Shown here: positions 34,686-43,154 of the stretch, piece by piece | Numbering within the stretch: the stretch's first letter is position 1 | Layout of the letters: each line of letters starts with the position of its first letter | DNA from: an uncultured Clostridia bacterium | GTDB taxonomy: Bacteria; Bacillota; Clostridia; Oscillospirales; CAG-272 | Length of the DNA stretch: 64,000 bases | Direction: 5' to 3' | Assembly: GCA_904501985.1 (NCBI GenBank) | Contig: CAJGCT010000003.1 | Coordinates: 1 to 64,000 of the forward strand | Translations under genes and position numbers: made by a program | The notes under the pieces: model-generated | What the model saw: the letters and a program-made list of their open reading frames with translations, nothing else | Databases searched by the model: none | What the model was told of the DNA's origin: nothing

Positions 34686-36620
34686 ATGTTCAAAATCAAA
34701 TTTGACGGTATGGAAGCCGTAGAATTCGATGTGCCGATTACGGTATACGAGGCGGCAAAATCCAAGGAGCTTACCGACAGATCATCTCTCGCGGCTCTTG
34801 TAAACGGAAATGTTACAGCACTTTCCTATGAGCTTTCCGAGGATGCGGATGTTAAGATTCTCACTTTTGCCGATGCAGAGGGCAAGCACGTTTTCTGGCA
34901 CACCGCGTCCCATATTCTCGCGCAGGCTGTAAAGCGTCTTTATCCTGCGGCGAAGCTGACCATCGGTCCGGCTATCGAAACAGGCTTCTACTATGATATT
35001 GACAGCGAGGTTGCTTTTACTCCTGATATTCTTTCGAATATCGAAGCTGAAATGCAGAAGATAGTTAAGGAAAATCTCCTTATCGAGCGCTTTACGCTCT
35101 CTCGTGATGAGGCTATCAAGCTTATGAGTGAGAAGGACGAGCCATACAAGGTTCAGCTTATTGAAGAGCTTCCCGAGGGTGAGGAAATCTCCTTCTACCG
35201 TCAGGGTGAGTTTACCGACCTCTGCGCAGGTCCGCATATTTTCTCTACAGGCGCAGTTAAGGCTCTGAAGCTTATTCAGTGCACCGGTGCATATTGGAAG
35301 GGCGATCAGGCAAACAAACAGCTCCAGCGTATCTACGGTGTTGCATTCCCCGCAAAGGATATGCTCAAAGAGCATCTTGCGCAGGTCGAGGAAGCAAAGA
35401 AGCGCGACCACAACAAGCTGGGACGTGAGCTTGAGATATTCACCACCGTTGATTCTATCGGTCAGGGACTTCCCATCATGCTCCCCAAGGGTGCACGTAT
35501 TATTCAGCTTCTCCAAAGATGGATCGAGGACGAGGAGCAGAAGCGCGGATATCTCCTTACCAAGACTCCTCTTATGGCAAAATCCGACCTTTATAAGATT
35601 TCCGGTCACTGGGGTCACTACAAGGACGGTATGTTCGTTCTTGGCGACGAGGAAAAGGACAAGGAAGTGTTCGCACTCCGTCCTATGACCTGCCCGTTCC
35701 AATATCAGGTGTTTTTAAACCGTCAGCGCTCTTACCGCGACCTTCCCATGCGTCTTGGTGAGACATCCACCCTGTTCCGCAACGAGGACAGCGGCGAAAT
35801 GCACGGCCTTATCAGAGTTCGTCAGTTCACCATCTCCGAGGGACATCTCATCCTCCGCCCCGAACAGCTTGAAGAAGAATTCAGAGGTTGTGTTGAGCTT
35901 GCCAAGTATACACTCGATACTCTCGGACTCAGCGAGGACGTTTCCTACCGCTTCTCTCAGTGGGATCCGGACAACCGCGACAAGTATGAGGGTACTGACG
36001 AGCAGTGGGCAGAGGCTCAGGGCGCAATGAAGAAGATCCTCGATAACCTTGGCATCAATTATGCCATCGGTATCGGTGAGGCGGCATTCTACGGTCCGAA
36101 GCTTGACATTCAGATAAAGAATGTTCATGGTAAGGAAGATACTCTTATCACCATTCAGATCGACCAGCTTCTTGCAGAAAGATTCGGTATGGAATATATT
36201 GACGTTGACGGTCAGAAACGCCGTCCCTATATCATTCACAGAACCTCTGTGGGATGCTACGAGCGCACACTTGCGCTCCTTATCGAAAAATACGCAGGCG
36301 CATTCCCCACATGGCTTGCTCCCACCCAGATCGCAATTCTTCCCATCGGCTTCGATCAGCATGAGTATGCGGAAGCACTCAATGCGAAGCTTGAGGCTGC
36401 CGGAATCCGTACTTTCCTTGACGAGCGCAATGAAAAGATCGGATATAAGATCCGTTCCGCTCAGCTTGAAAAGATTCCGTATATGCTTGTTATCGGCGAT
36501 AACGAAAAGAATGCCGGAACAGTTGCGGTACGTTCTCGCAAGGAAGGCGATCTTGGCGTTATGAGTCAGGACGAGTTTATAGGTAAAATTCTTTGCGAGA
36601 TTGCTACAAAAGCAAGATAA
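34686..36620 (+). CDS. thrS: Threonyl-tRNA synthetase
   Basis: A 644-residue class II synthetase of full length. Domain order: TGS (residues 1-60), editing/SAD domain with HTASHILAQAVKRL (HxxxH) and the GPHIFSTGAVKALK region, catalytic core with motif 2 FRNEDSGEMHGLIRVRQFT and motif 3 HRTSVGCYERTLALLIE, and C-terminal anticodon-binding domain (PTQIAILPIG...). The zinc Cys is in RPMTCPFQ. The start MFKIKFDG is standard; the AAAGGA site is 13 bases upstream, a rather long spacing. Expression is controlled by the T-box leader. Confidence 0.97.
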   Translation: MFKIKFDGMEAVEFDVPITVYEAAKSKELTDRSSLAALVNGNVTALSYELSEDADVKILTFADAEGKHVFWHTASHILAQAVKRLYPAAKLTIGPAIETGFYYDIDSEVAFTPDILSNIEAEMQKIVKENLLIERFTLSRDEAIKLMSEKDEPYKVQLIEELPEGEEISFYRQGEFTDLCAGPHIFSTGAVKALKLIQCTGAYWKGDQANKQLQRIYGVAFPAKDMLKEHLAQVEEAKKRDHNKLGRELEIFTTVDSIGQGLPIMLPKGARIIQLLQRWIEDEEQKRGYLLTKTPLMAKSDLYKISGHWGHYKDGMFVLGDEEKDKEVFALRPMTCPFQYQVFLNRQRSYRDLPMRLGETSTLFRNEDSGEMHGLIRVRQFTISEGHLILRPEQLEEEFRGCVELAKYTLDTLGLSEDVSYRFSQWDPDNRDKYEGTDEQWAEAQGAMKKILDNLGINYAIGIGEAAFYGPKLDIQIKNVHGKEDTLITIQIDQLLAERFGMEYIDVDGQKRRPYIIHRTSVGCYERTLALLIEKYAGAFPTWLAPTQIAILPIGFDQHEYAEALNAKLEAAGIRTFLDERNEKIGYKIRSAQLEKIPYMLVIGDNEKNAGTVAVRSRKEGDLGVMSQDEFIGKILCEIATKAR

Positions 36621-36630
36621 ATAAGTACAT

Positions 36631-36677
36631 GAGAGGGGAATGTCCAAGTTTTCGAATAAACTTCGGCATTCCCCCTC
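36631..36677 (+). terminator. Long hairpin after thrS
   Basis: GAGAGGGGAATG..AAGTTT pairs with AAACTT..CATTCCCCCTC with minor mismatches. No T run follows, but a second perfect stem (AATTGCCG / CGGCAATT, 36680-36701) lies next to it. Probably the end of the thrS message. Confidence 0.5.
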
Positions 36678-36742
36678 GTAATTGCCGCAACTACGGCAAT
36701 TTCAAGCTTATAAAATAAAATCAAAAATATTTCAAAAACCTA

Positions 36743-36771
36743 TTGACAAACAGTCCGCGATGTGATATAAT
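36743..36771 (+). promoter_or_regulatory. Promoter of tRNA-Glu
   Basis: TTGACA, 17-base spacer, TATAAT, 18 bases before the tRNA. Closely similar to the tRNA-Gln promoter, including flanking TATTGACAAAC and TGTGATATAATATT. Confidence 0.93.
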
Positions 36772-36789
36772 ATTCGTGTTCTGAAGAAC

Positions 36790-36864
36790 GGCCTGTTGGT
36801 CAAGCGGCTAAGACGCCGCCCTCTCAAGGCGGAAACATGGGTTCGATTCCCGTACGGGTCACCA
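36790..36864 (+). tRNA. tRNA-Glu, anticodon CTC
   Basis: Full cloverleaf: acceptor GGCCTGT / ACGGGTC, anticodon arm CCGCC-CTCTCAA-GGCGG with anticodon CTC, T arm ATGGG-TTCGATT-CCCGT, discriminator A and encoded CCA. It aligns with bacterial tRNA-Glu throughout. A CTC anticodon is the less common Glu isoacceptor. Confidence 0.95.
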
Positions 36865-36868
36865 AAGC

Positions 36869-36898
36869 AAAAAACCATCCCTCGCGGATGGTTTTTTT
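36869..36898 (+). terminator. Terminator after tRNA-Glu
   Basis: AAAACCATCC / GGATGGTTTT with a CTCGC loop and a T run. Confidence 0.93.
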
Positions 36899-36909
36899 GT
36901 TTTGTGCTA

Positions 36910-37001
36910 CTGCGCGCGCGGAAGTGAACCCCGTAAATTGCCGGCGCAGTGTAGTTCACCCGAAACAAAATGCAATTTACCGCGCAAGCGAGGCTTGCGC
37001 G
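36910..37001. other. Short complementary blocks and a 9-bp hairpin downstream of tRNA-Glu
   Basis: Pairs: CTGCGC 36910-36915 with GCGCAG 36944-36949; GTGAAC 36924-36929 with GTTCAC 36954-36959; GTAAATTGC 36933-36941 with GCAATTTAC 36972-36980. The order a-b-c-a'-b'-c' is interleaved, as in pseudoknots. A perfect hairpin CGCGCAAGC-GAG-GCTTGCGCG follows (36981-37001). No open frame is supported here. Confidence 0.5.
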
Positions 37002-37009
37002 TGGCGATA

Positions 37010-37024
37010 TCCCGTACGGGTCAC
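37010..37024 (+). repeat. Duplicated 3' end of tRNA-Glu
   Basis: TCCCGTACGGGTCAC repeats the tRNA T-arm and acceptor end (36848-36862) exactly, 162 bases downstream; similarity continues weakly on both sides (CGAT before, AA..CAAA after). This is the pattern of an attachment-site pair or a scar from integration at a tRNA gene. Confidence 0.7.
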
Positions 37025-37115
37025 TAAGACAAATACTCATATTAACACAAATATTGCCCTCGCTATGCTTCAGAACGAGGGCAATATCCTTTTTGAAGCT
37101 TTATACTGTCAATTT

Positions 37116-37559
37116 TCACTTGTTTTCTGCATTTTGCTGTTTTTGCTTCAGCTTTTCGTTGAGTTTTGCTGTATTTTGCTTGATTATGGAATAAATAATC
37201 GCCCAAATTACAAGATACCCAAAAACAAAAATACATGAGAAAACCAAAATGGGAGTTGTACCCCATTCCAACCAATTGTTTATGAGATAAGTACCAAGAT
37301 AGCTGATATATAAAACGCCGCCGTGAATCAGGATCGCTACCATCAAGGGAAGCCGTTCAATTTGATAGATGACATTCATGCCGCCTGCAATAAATGCAAG
37401 TGCGGTTAATGAAAATATCCCAAGGCAGACCTGATTTACAGTCAGTGTCTCCATATCACCGCGATGCTGTAAAATCAGATATAATACCGCCAAAATAATG
37501 GGTCCAAAACCGCAGGCAAGTAGCCCTCGGCGAAAAAATTCCAAAACAATCTTTTTCAT
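37116..37559 (-). CDS. DUF3021 family membrane protein
   Basis: A 147-residue protein with four transmembrane helices, typical of DUF3021 (start KKIVLEFFRRGLLACGFGPIILAVLYL, end rich in Lys/Gln). Its ATG overlaps the stop of the LytTR gene (ATGA). LytTR-DUF3021 pairs are known in Firmicutes, where the membrane partner is thought to restrain the regulator. It is the last gene of a four-gene operon with an ABC exporter. Confidence 0.85.
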   Translation of the reverse strand: MKKIVLEFFRRGLLACGFGPIILAVLYLILQHRGDMETLTVNQVCLGIFSLTALAFIAGGMNVIYQIERLPLMVAILIHGGVLYISYLGTYLINNWLEWGTTPILVFSCIFVFGYLVIWAIIYSIIKQNTAKLNEKLKQKQQNAENK

Positions 37560-37999
37560 ATGCCCTCATACCTCCTCTTGATTTCCGCAAAGCATCGTCT
37601 TGAAACATATTCCCGATATCCACACCCGAACACAGCATCCACACCGCCGCCAAGTGCCGCATCAAATCGCAGAATACGGTGTTCATTGGCAAGGGAGGAC
37701 TTGTTAATGCGTATAAAATAGGAGGGAAGAACATCTTCCAAATCACGAAGCTTATCCTTTATGCGATAGTGAGCGCCGTCAATGTCAATTGCAATCACTT
37801 TTCTGTCAATAATCGTGATACATTCGATTTCTTGAAATGCCAATTTTCGCATCTCATCATCCATGTACCCCATAATGTAATCCGCACCGGAAAAGCGGCA
37901 TACAAGATTTTCTATCTGCTCTGTCAGGGAAGACGGTGCATGAGCGACTACGGTTATTTCTTCTTCCGCATTTTTATCAATAATGAGTTTGTATTTCAT
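37556..37999 (-). CDS. LytTR-family DNA-binding regulator
   Basis: A 147-residue protein. Residues ~45-145 form the LytTR domain (IECITIIDRKVIAIDIDGAHYRIKDKLRDLEDVL...FIRINKSSLANEHRI); the first 45 residues are a short helical extension rather than a receiver domain, so activity is probably set by its partner instead of a histidine kinase. It lies between an ABC transporter and DUF3021, so it likely controls its own operon. Confidence 0.9.
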   Translation of the reverse strand: MKYKLIIDKNAEEEITVVAHAPSSLTEQIENLVCRFSGADYIMGYMDDEMRKLAFQEIECITIIDRKVIAIDIDGAHYRIKDKLRDLEDVLPSYFIRINKSSLANEHRILRFDAALGGGVDAVFGCGYREYVSRRCFAEIKRRYEGI

Positions 38000-38011
38000 T
38001 GCCTCAAATCC

Positions 38012-38743
38012 TTACTGTTTTTTCATTTGCCTGAGGAAGCAGAGCACAGCCGCCGCAGTTATAAATAAGCTGTACAGAATAACCGGCGGAATATGTGCGG
38101 CGGCAGCTTCAAAGTCCCCGGTAAATAACGATTTTTCCATTTCTGCTGCGTGTACAAATGGGAGCGCATGGGCTGTTTTTTTGAAAGTTCCACCTACAAG
38201 GTTCAAATCAAACCATACACCGGAAAACCATGCGGAAAGATTGGTAAGCAACGCTCCGCAAATACCGCCAACCTGCTTTACTCCAAGAACACTGCCGCTC
38301 AGAAGTCCCAGAGCAATATTGAAGATCGCCATTGGGATGATTCCAAGGATTGCATAAATGATATTTACGCTGACAGTCAGTCCAAGAGGAATGGCAAACA
38401 GATAGCAGATGATGATTTGTCCGATAGCGATGGGTAAAAGCGGAAGCATATATCCTATGATAAAGTCAAGTCCCCTGAGAGGTGTTGTATACAACCTCTG
38501 TAGGAAGGCACTTTCACGGTCTTTGGCAATCAGGGTTGCGGAAAAAAGGGTGATAAACGAAAGCCCGAATACGGTAATGCCCGGAGTCAGAGTGTCGATT
38601 TCAAACAGGCTTACCGGTATGTTTGCCTGAATAGCACTGAGGAGCAACAACAAGACCAAAGGGAAACCCAGACCAAAAACAAGATTGAGCGGATCACGCA
38701 AAATCTCTTTTGCACATCTTTTTGCAAAAGTCATCATTCTCAT
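38012..38743 (-). CDS. ABC-2 type transporter permease
   Basis: A 243-residue membrane protein with six predicted transmembrane helices; the first ~20 residues (FAKRCAKEILRDPLNLVFGLGFPLVLLLLLS) and the QRLYTTPLRGLDFIIGYMLPLLPIAIGQ coupling region are typical of ABC-2 exporters. Its ATG overlaps the ATPase stop by 4 bases (ATGA). With the ATPase it forms an exporter, possibly for a peptide, drug or lipid; the substrate is unknown. Confidence 0.9.
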   Translation of the reverse strand: MRMMTFAKRCAKEILRDPLNLVFGLGFPLVLLLLLSAIQANIPVSLFEIDTLTPGITVFGLSFITLFSATLIAKDRESAFLQRLYTTPLRGLDFIIGYMLPLLPIAIGQIIICYLFAIPLGLTVSVNIIYAILGIIPMAIFNIALGLLSGSVLGVKQVGGICGALLTNLSAWFSGVWFDLNLVGGTFKKTAHALPFVHAAEMEKSLFTGDFEAAAAHIPPVILYSLFITAAAVLCFLRQMKKQ

Positions 38744-39468
38744 ACCGCATCCTCCTTTACAATAGAAATGAAAGCGTTTTCAAAGTCATTGGTTCCGGCT
38801 TTTGCACGAAGTTCTTCCACCGTTCCTACGGCAAGAAGCCTGCCGCTTTTCATAATACCGATTCTATCGGAAAGTGCCTCCGCTTCTTCCATATAGTGTG
38901 TGGTCAGGACAATAGTAACTTTGCCTTTCAAAGAATGAATCGTTTCCCACAGATCACGTCTTGCAATGACGTCAAGTCCAAGAGTAGGTTCATCAAGAAA
39001 TAGAATTTTCGGCTCGCTGATCAGTGCCATTGCAATGCTGACACGTCTCTGCCAACCGCCGGATAGCTTGCCGGCTTTTCTATGCAAAACGGTATCCAGA
39101 GTAAACCTCTCGGAAAGCTCATTTATCTTTGCCACGGTTTTTTCTTTGGAAAATCCGTGGATACCGCATATCAGCTCCAGGTTTTCTTTCACCGAAAGGT
39201 TCGGTGCAACAGCGGTTTCTTGGGGCGATACGCCAATTATCTGCTTTATCTTGTCTGACTGCTTCGATATACTGTAACCGCCGACTATAGCCTCGCCGCC
39301 GGAGGGCTTAGTTAGACCGGTCAGCATTTTTATTGTTGTTGTTTTTCCTGCACCGTTGACACCAAGCAGCGAAAATAACTCACCCTGACGAATTTCTAAA
39401 TTAAGATTATCTACAGCGGTCAGCTTTTTATACCGTTTGGTAAGCTTAGTTATTTTAATATCCTGCAT
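38740..39468 (-). CDS. ABC transporter ATP-binding protein
   Basis: A 242-residue ABC ATPase with Walker A GVNGAGKTTT, Q-loop GVSPQETAVAP, signature LSGGWQRRVSI, Walker B ILFLDEPTLGLD and the H-loop LTTHYMEEAE. It belongs to the ABC-2 exporter (drug/lantibiotic-immunity-like) group. ATG 39468 is preceded by GGAGGA; the frame continues upstream past the -10 region, so the longer form is rejected. A TATAAT box at about 39496-39501 (minus strand) has a poor -35, fitting activator-dependent transcription. Confidence 0.92.
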   Translation of the reverse strand: MQDIKITKLTKRYKKLTAVDNLNLEIRQGELFSLLGVNGAGKTTTIKMLTGLTKPSGGEAIVGGYSISKQSDKIKQIIGVSPQETAVAPNLSVKENLELICGIHGFSKEKTVAKINELSERFTLDTVLHRKAGKLSGGWQRRVSIAMALISEPKILFLDEPTLGLDVIARRDLWETIHSLKGKVTIVLTTHYMEEAEALSDRIGIMKSGRLLAVGTVEELRAKAGTNDFENAFISIVKEDAV

Positions 39469-39648
39469 CAGACTTATCCTCCATTCTGCTTTTATATCAT
39501 TATAGCATATAAACATGGAGAAATGCTGCTTTTTGTCTGTTCGGTAATTTTCGATGTCTAATCGGTTATAGGAAACTCGCTTTACTGTGGACACGGTTCG
39601 GATATTTAACCGTCCGGATTATAACTATCCCCATACATAAACAGTAGT

Positions 39649-39691
39649 ACCCTCCGTGGGAGCTTAAAACTCCTGCGGAGGGCACTTTTTT
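39649..39691 (+). terminator. Plus-oriented terminator between two minus-strand operons
   Basis: GTACCCTCCG...GGAG pairs with CTCC...CGGAGGGCAC around a short A/T loop; TTTTTT follows on the plus strand only. Both neighbours (nrdD and the ABC operon) run on the minus strand, so the T run suits a plus-strand transcript that has no annotated gene. Confidence 0.65.
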
Positions 39692-39696
39692 GTAAA

Positions 39697-42036
39697 TCAG
39701 TTGAACAAATCGTCAGCCTCGGAGGAGAGTACAGAGTGCTTAACTCTGTCGTCAACCTCGGAACGCTTTGCATCGTTGAAGCTGTCAAGAGTACCTACAA
39801 GGTATCCGGTGATGCGGCGGATACGCTCGAATTTACCCTGTCCGTCATCCTCGGTGCGGTGGCAGTGAGGACATTCGTTGCCGATGATACCGGTGTAGCC
39901 GCATACGGGGTCGCGGTCAACAGGATGGTTGATTGAGCCGTAGCCTACGCCGGATTCCTTCATGCAGCGGATAACCTGCTCGAATGCATCAAGGTTTTCC
40001 ATGGGATCGCCGTCAAGCTCAACATAGGTGATATGACCTGCGTTGGTAAGCTCGTGGTAAGGAGCTTCAAGCTTGATTTTTTCGTTTGCGGAGATAGGGT
40101 AGTGTACGGGAATGTGGAAGGAGTTGGTGTAGTAATCGCGGTCGGTAACGCCCTCGATAACACCGAATTTCTTCTTGTCTATACGGACGAATCTTCCGGA
40201 GAGACCCTCGGCAGGAGTACCGATAACCGTGATGTTAAGACCGTACTTCTTGCTTGCCTCGTCGGCGCGCTTACGCATGAAACCGATGATTTCAAGACCG
40301 AGATTCTGGGCATCGGCAGATTCACCGTGATGCTTGCCGGTAAGTGCTTTCAAGCACTCTGCAAGACCGATAAAGCCTACTGTAAGAGTACCGTGCTTCA
40401 GCACCTCGCCAACCTTGTCGTCAACTCCCAGCTTGTCCGAGCCGAGCCAGATTCCCTGACCCATAAGGAACGGATAGTTGCGGACTGTCTTCTCGGACTG
40501 AATCTTGAAGCGGTCGAGAAGCTGATCGAATACAATGTTTATCTTTCTGTCAAGCTCGTCAAAGAACCAATCAATATTGCCCTTAGCGTTGATAGCGATA
40601 CGAGGCAGGTTTACGGAAGTAAAGCTGAGGTTTCCTCTGCCGGTTACAACTTCGTTGTTCTTATCGTAATTGTTTGCCATTACGCGGGTACGGCATCCCA
40701 TGTACGCAACCTCGGTTTCCGGCTTTCCGGGCTGATAGTAGCGAAGGTTGTAGGGAGCGTCGATGAACGAGAAGTTGGGGAACAGACGCTTTGCGGAAAC
40801 CTTGCAGGCAAGCTTGAAGAGGTCGTAGTTGGGATCGCCGGGATTGTAGTTGATGCCTTCCTTGACCTTGAGTATCTGAATGGGGAATATGGGAGTCTCG
40901 CCGTTTCCAAGTCCTGCTTCGGTGGCAAGGAGGATAGATTTCATTACGAGTCTGCCCTCAGCAGAGGTGTCAAGACCGTAGTTAAGTGAGCTGAACGGAA
41001 TCTGTGCACCGGCACGGGAGTGCATGGTGTTAAGATTATGGATAAGAGCTTCCATTGCCTGATATGTAGCGCGCTCTGTCTCCGAAAGAGCATATTTGCG
41101 TGTGAATTCCACTATGCGAGCCACTTTCTCCTCACCGTATTTTTCGGTGAGCGCGGCAGTGATCTCTGCAACAAATGCGGAGGTGTTAGCAAGTGTAGCT
41201 TCATTTTTGAGGGATTCAAGCAGTGCTCTTGCTGTATCCTCGGCATCCTCTATATTGCAGAGAAGCTCAAGTGCCTTGGCAAGATTCTTTCTGTAATGCT
41301 TTTTGTAGGTCTTCTTTACACCGGGAGCCATTCCGTATTCGAAATTGGGAATAGACTGACCGCCGTGCTGGTCATTCTGGTTTGACTGAATGGCGATGCA
41401 GGCAAGGGCGGAATAGCTTGCAATATCGTTGGGAGCACGGAGAAAACCGTGGCCGGTGGAGAATCCCTTTTCAAAGAGCTTCAGAATGTCGATCTGACAG
41501 CAGGTGGTGGTCAGCGTCAGGAAGTCCATATCATGAATATGTATATCGCCCTCGTTGTGCGCTTTTGCGTGAACAGGGTCGAGAATGTACATCTCATAGA
41601 ATTGCTTTGCGCCCTCGGAACCGTATTTGAGCATCGTGCCCATAGCTGTGTCGCCGTTGATATTTGCGTTCTCACGCTTTATGTCGGAATCCTTTGCAGC
41701 CTTGAAGGTGAGGTCCTCGTAGGTCTTCATAAGCTTGGTGTTCATCTCGCGAACACGGGTACGCTGAGCACGGTAAAGGATGTATTCCTTTGCGGTACGT
41801 GCGTGACCGTTGTTTACAAGCACCTTTTCCACGGTATCCTGTATCTGCTCAACGGTAGGAGGACCGTTCTTGCCATATTCGGTTTCAAGCTGATCTGCTA
41901 CCTTGTAAGCAAGCTCCATTGCAGTGTTGTAGTCATGTCCGCCGACAGCTTCTGCCGCCATAAATATGGCGTGTGCTATCTTCTCAATATTGAACGGTGC
42001 TTCACGGCCGTCACGCTTGATTATTTTGGTTATCAT
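39697..42036 (-). CDS. nrdD: Anaerobic (class III) ribonucleoside-triphosphate reductase
   Basis: A 779-residue glycyl-radical enzyme that makes dNTPs without oxygen. Residues 1-95 are an ATP-cone (TKIIKRDGREAPFNIEKIAHAI), giving allosteric activity control. The catalytic body follows, with the GSVNHPVDRDPVCGYTG-type block, a Cys/His metal site (VCGYTG...CPHCH) and the C-terminal RITGYLVG radical loop. Its activase NrdG is needed but is not encoded nearby. Two NrdR boxes lie between promoter and gene. Confidence 0.96.
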   Translation of the reverse strand: MITKIIKRDGREAPFNIEKIAHAIFMAAEAVGGHDYNTAMELAYKVADQLETEYGKNGPPTVEQIQDTVEKVLVNNGHARTAKEYILYRAQRTRVREMNTKLMKTYEDLTFKAAKDSDIKRENANINGDTAMGTMLKYGSEGAKQFYEMYILDPVHAKAHNEGDIHIHDMDFLTLTTTCCQIDILKLFEKGFSTGHGFLRAPNDIASYSALACIAIQSNQNDQHGGQSIPNFEYGMAPGVKKTYKKHYRKNLAKALELLCNIEDAEDTARALLESLKNEATLANTSAFVAEITAALTEKYGEEKVARIVEFTRKYALSETERATYQAMEALIHNLNTMHSRAGAQIPFSSLNYGLDTSAEGRLVMKSILLATEAGLGNGETPIFPIQILKVKEGINYNPGDPNYDLFKLACKVSAKRLFPNFSFIDAPYNLRYYQPGKPETEVAYMGCRTRVMANNYDKNNEVVTGRGNLSFTSVNLPRIAINAKGNIDWFFDELDRKINIVFDQLLDRFKIQSEKTVRNYPFLMGQGIWLGSDKLGVDDKVGEVLKHGTLTVGFIGLAECLKALTGKHHGESADAQNLGLEIIGFMRKRADEASKKYGLNITVIGTPAEGLSGRFVRIDKKKFGVIEGVTDRDYYTNSFHIPVHYPISANEKIKLEAPYHELTNAGHITYVELDGDPMENLDAFEQVIRCMKESGVGYGSINHPVDRDPVCGYTGIIGNECPHCHRTEDDGQGKFERIRRITGYLVGTLDSFNDAKRSEVDDRVKHSVLSSEADDLFN

Positions 42037-42112
42037 AGACTGTCTCCTTTGTTAAAATATGTATGTTAACTGCCCGTATATGTTGATTGGGCGAAAATCT
42101 GCAAAAGGTGCA

Positions 42113-42131
42113 ACACCACAAAATATAGTAT
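42113..42131. promoter_or_regulatory. NrdR box 1
   Basis: ACACCACAAAATATAGTAT; on the minus strand it reads ACTATATTTTGTGGTGT, close to the NrdR consensus. It starts exactly 32 bases (three helical turns) from box 2. Confidence 0.85.
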
Positions 42132-42144
42132 CTTAAGAAATCGG

Positions 42145-42163
42145 ACACCACAAGATATAGTAT
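42145..42163. promoter_or_regulatory. NrdR box 2
   Basis: ACACCACAAGATATAGTAT; on the minus strand ACTATATCTTGTGGTGT. It lies about 13 bases downstream of the inferred transcription start of nrdD, a repressing position for ATP/dATP-sensing NrdR. Confidence 0.85.
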
Positions 42164-42182
42164 TGTCGACCGTGCAGTATCT

Positions 42183-42211
42183 ATTATATAGCATCCCGCG
42201 AAAAAAGTCAA
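42183..42211 (-). promoter_or_regulatory. Promoter of nrdD
   Basis: Minus-strand TTGACT, 17-base spacer, TATAAT, followed by the two NrdR boxes. Confidence 0.88.
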
Positions 42212-42306
42212 TTGGTAATTTCACCGATAATTTGGGACGTTTTTTGGTGAATGTAATGGGGTGACGAAATTTATGCTGAATATGTCATATAACTATGGTC
42301 ATAATG

Positions 42307-42347
42307 CAAAAAAGGCATTCTCACTAAAACGTAAAAATGCCTTTTTA
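42307..42347. terminator. Terminator of the TIM-barrel isomerase gene
   Basis: AAAAAGGCATT pairs with AATGCCTTTTT; on the minus strand a T run follows. It lies just past the isomerase stop. Confidence 0.85.
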
Positions 42348-42359
42348 TTACAGGGAAAT

Positions 42360-43154
42360 TTATCCTATTATTTTAGAGAGCTTCAAACCGGATTCGGTAA
42401 TTTCATGAGGGTCAATAAAGTTTTGACGGTACACCTCTATAATATACTTCCCGGTGTATCCCGATTTTTCAAGTCGTGCTATTACACCGTCCACATCAAG
42501 CCTGCCCATATATGGCAAGCGGCATTCGCCATCCAGCCAATCGTTAATGTGCACATGAACGATATCGTTTCCCATGGCGTCAAGCATTTTGTGAGGGTCA
42601 TACCCTGCACGGACAGTCTGCTTTAAGTCAAATACAAATTTGATATTACCCTCACCGAATCTGTCGTGTATCTCTTTCATAAAATCAGGGTTTCCTGCTT
42701 TGGCGGTAGACACATTTTCGTGAATGAGCGTTATACCTTGCTCCTTTGCGGCTTCCATAAGCATTGAAAGCACCTCACAGTAGTTGTCCATGCCGAAAAA
42801 GGGTGCTTTCAGGGAATCGCCGTGAAAAACGAAATAGTCCGCACCGAGATAGCTTGCCGCTTCGAAGTATTTTTTGTAAAAATAATCTATGGAGTCCCTG
42901 GCACGCTTTTTGTATGCCGAGAAAAAGTACATATATTCAAATCCTGATGTAAAGGGGTGGATTGACGTTATCTTAACCCCGTTTTCGTCGCACACATCGG
43001 CAATTTTTTTAAGATACGGTGTTTCAAGCTCCGAAAAGCTGTTCATGAATATCTCAATATTCCGAAAACCGAGGGAGATGCATTTTTTTATGGAGTCAAG
43101 CGTTTCCTCAGGATAGAAACAGGCACTTGATACTCCGATTCGTGAATTTTCCGT
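42360..43154 (-). CDS. Sugar-phosphate isomerase/epimerase-like TIM-barrel protein, non-canonical start
   Basis: A 264-residue AP-endonuclease-2-type TIM barrel. Metal/active-site segments include FVFHGDS, LIHENVS, FVFDLKQ and HVHINDW. The first ATG in frame (43046) would remove the first beta-strand and helix. Upstream codons read ENSRIGVSSACFYPEETLDSIKKCISLGFRNIEIF, which is clearly the family's N-terminus. No ATG, GTG or TTG is in frame there, but an AAGGAG site lies 7 bases before an ACG codon (43152-43154). Either ACG is used, or the start codon has mutated. The substrate is unknown. Confidence 0.72.
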   Translation of the reverse strand, partial: TENSRIGVSSACFYPEETLDSIKKCISLGFRNIEIFMNSFSELETPYLKKIADVCDENGVKITSIHPFTSGFEYMYFFSAYKKRARDSIDYFYKKYFEAASYLGADYFVFHGDSLKAPFFGMDNYCEVLSMLMEAAKEQGITLIHENVSTAKAGNPDFMKEIHDRFGEGNIKFVFDLKQTVRAGYDPHKMLDAMGNDIVHVHINDWLDGECRLPYMGRLDVDGVIARLEKSGYTGKYIIEVYRQNFIDPHEITESGLKLSKIIG

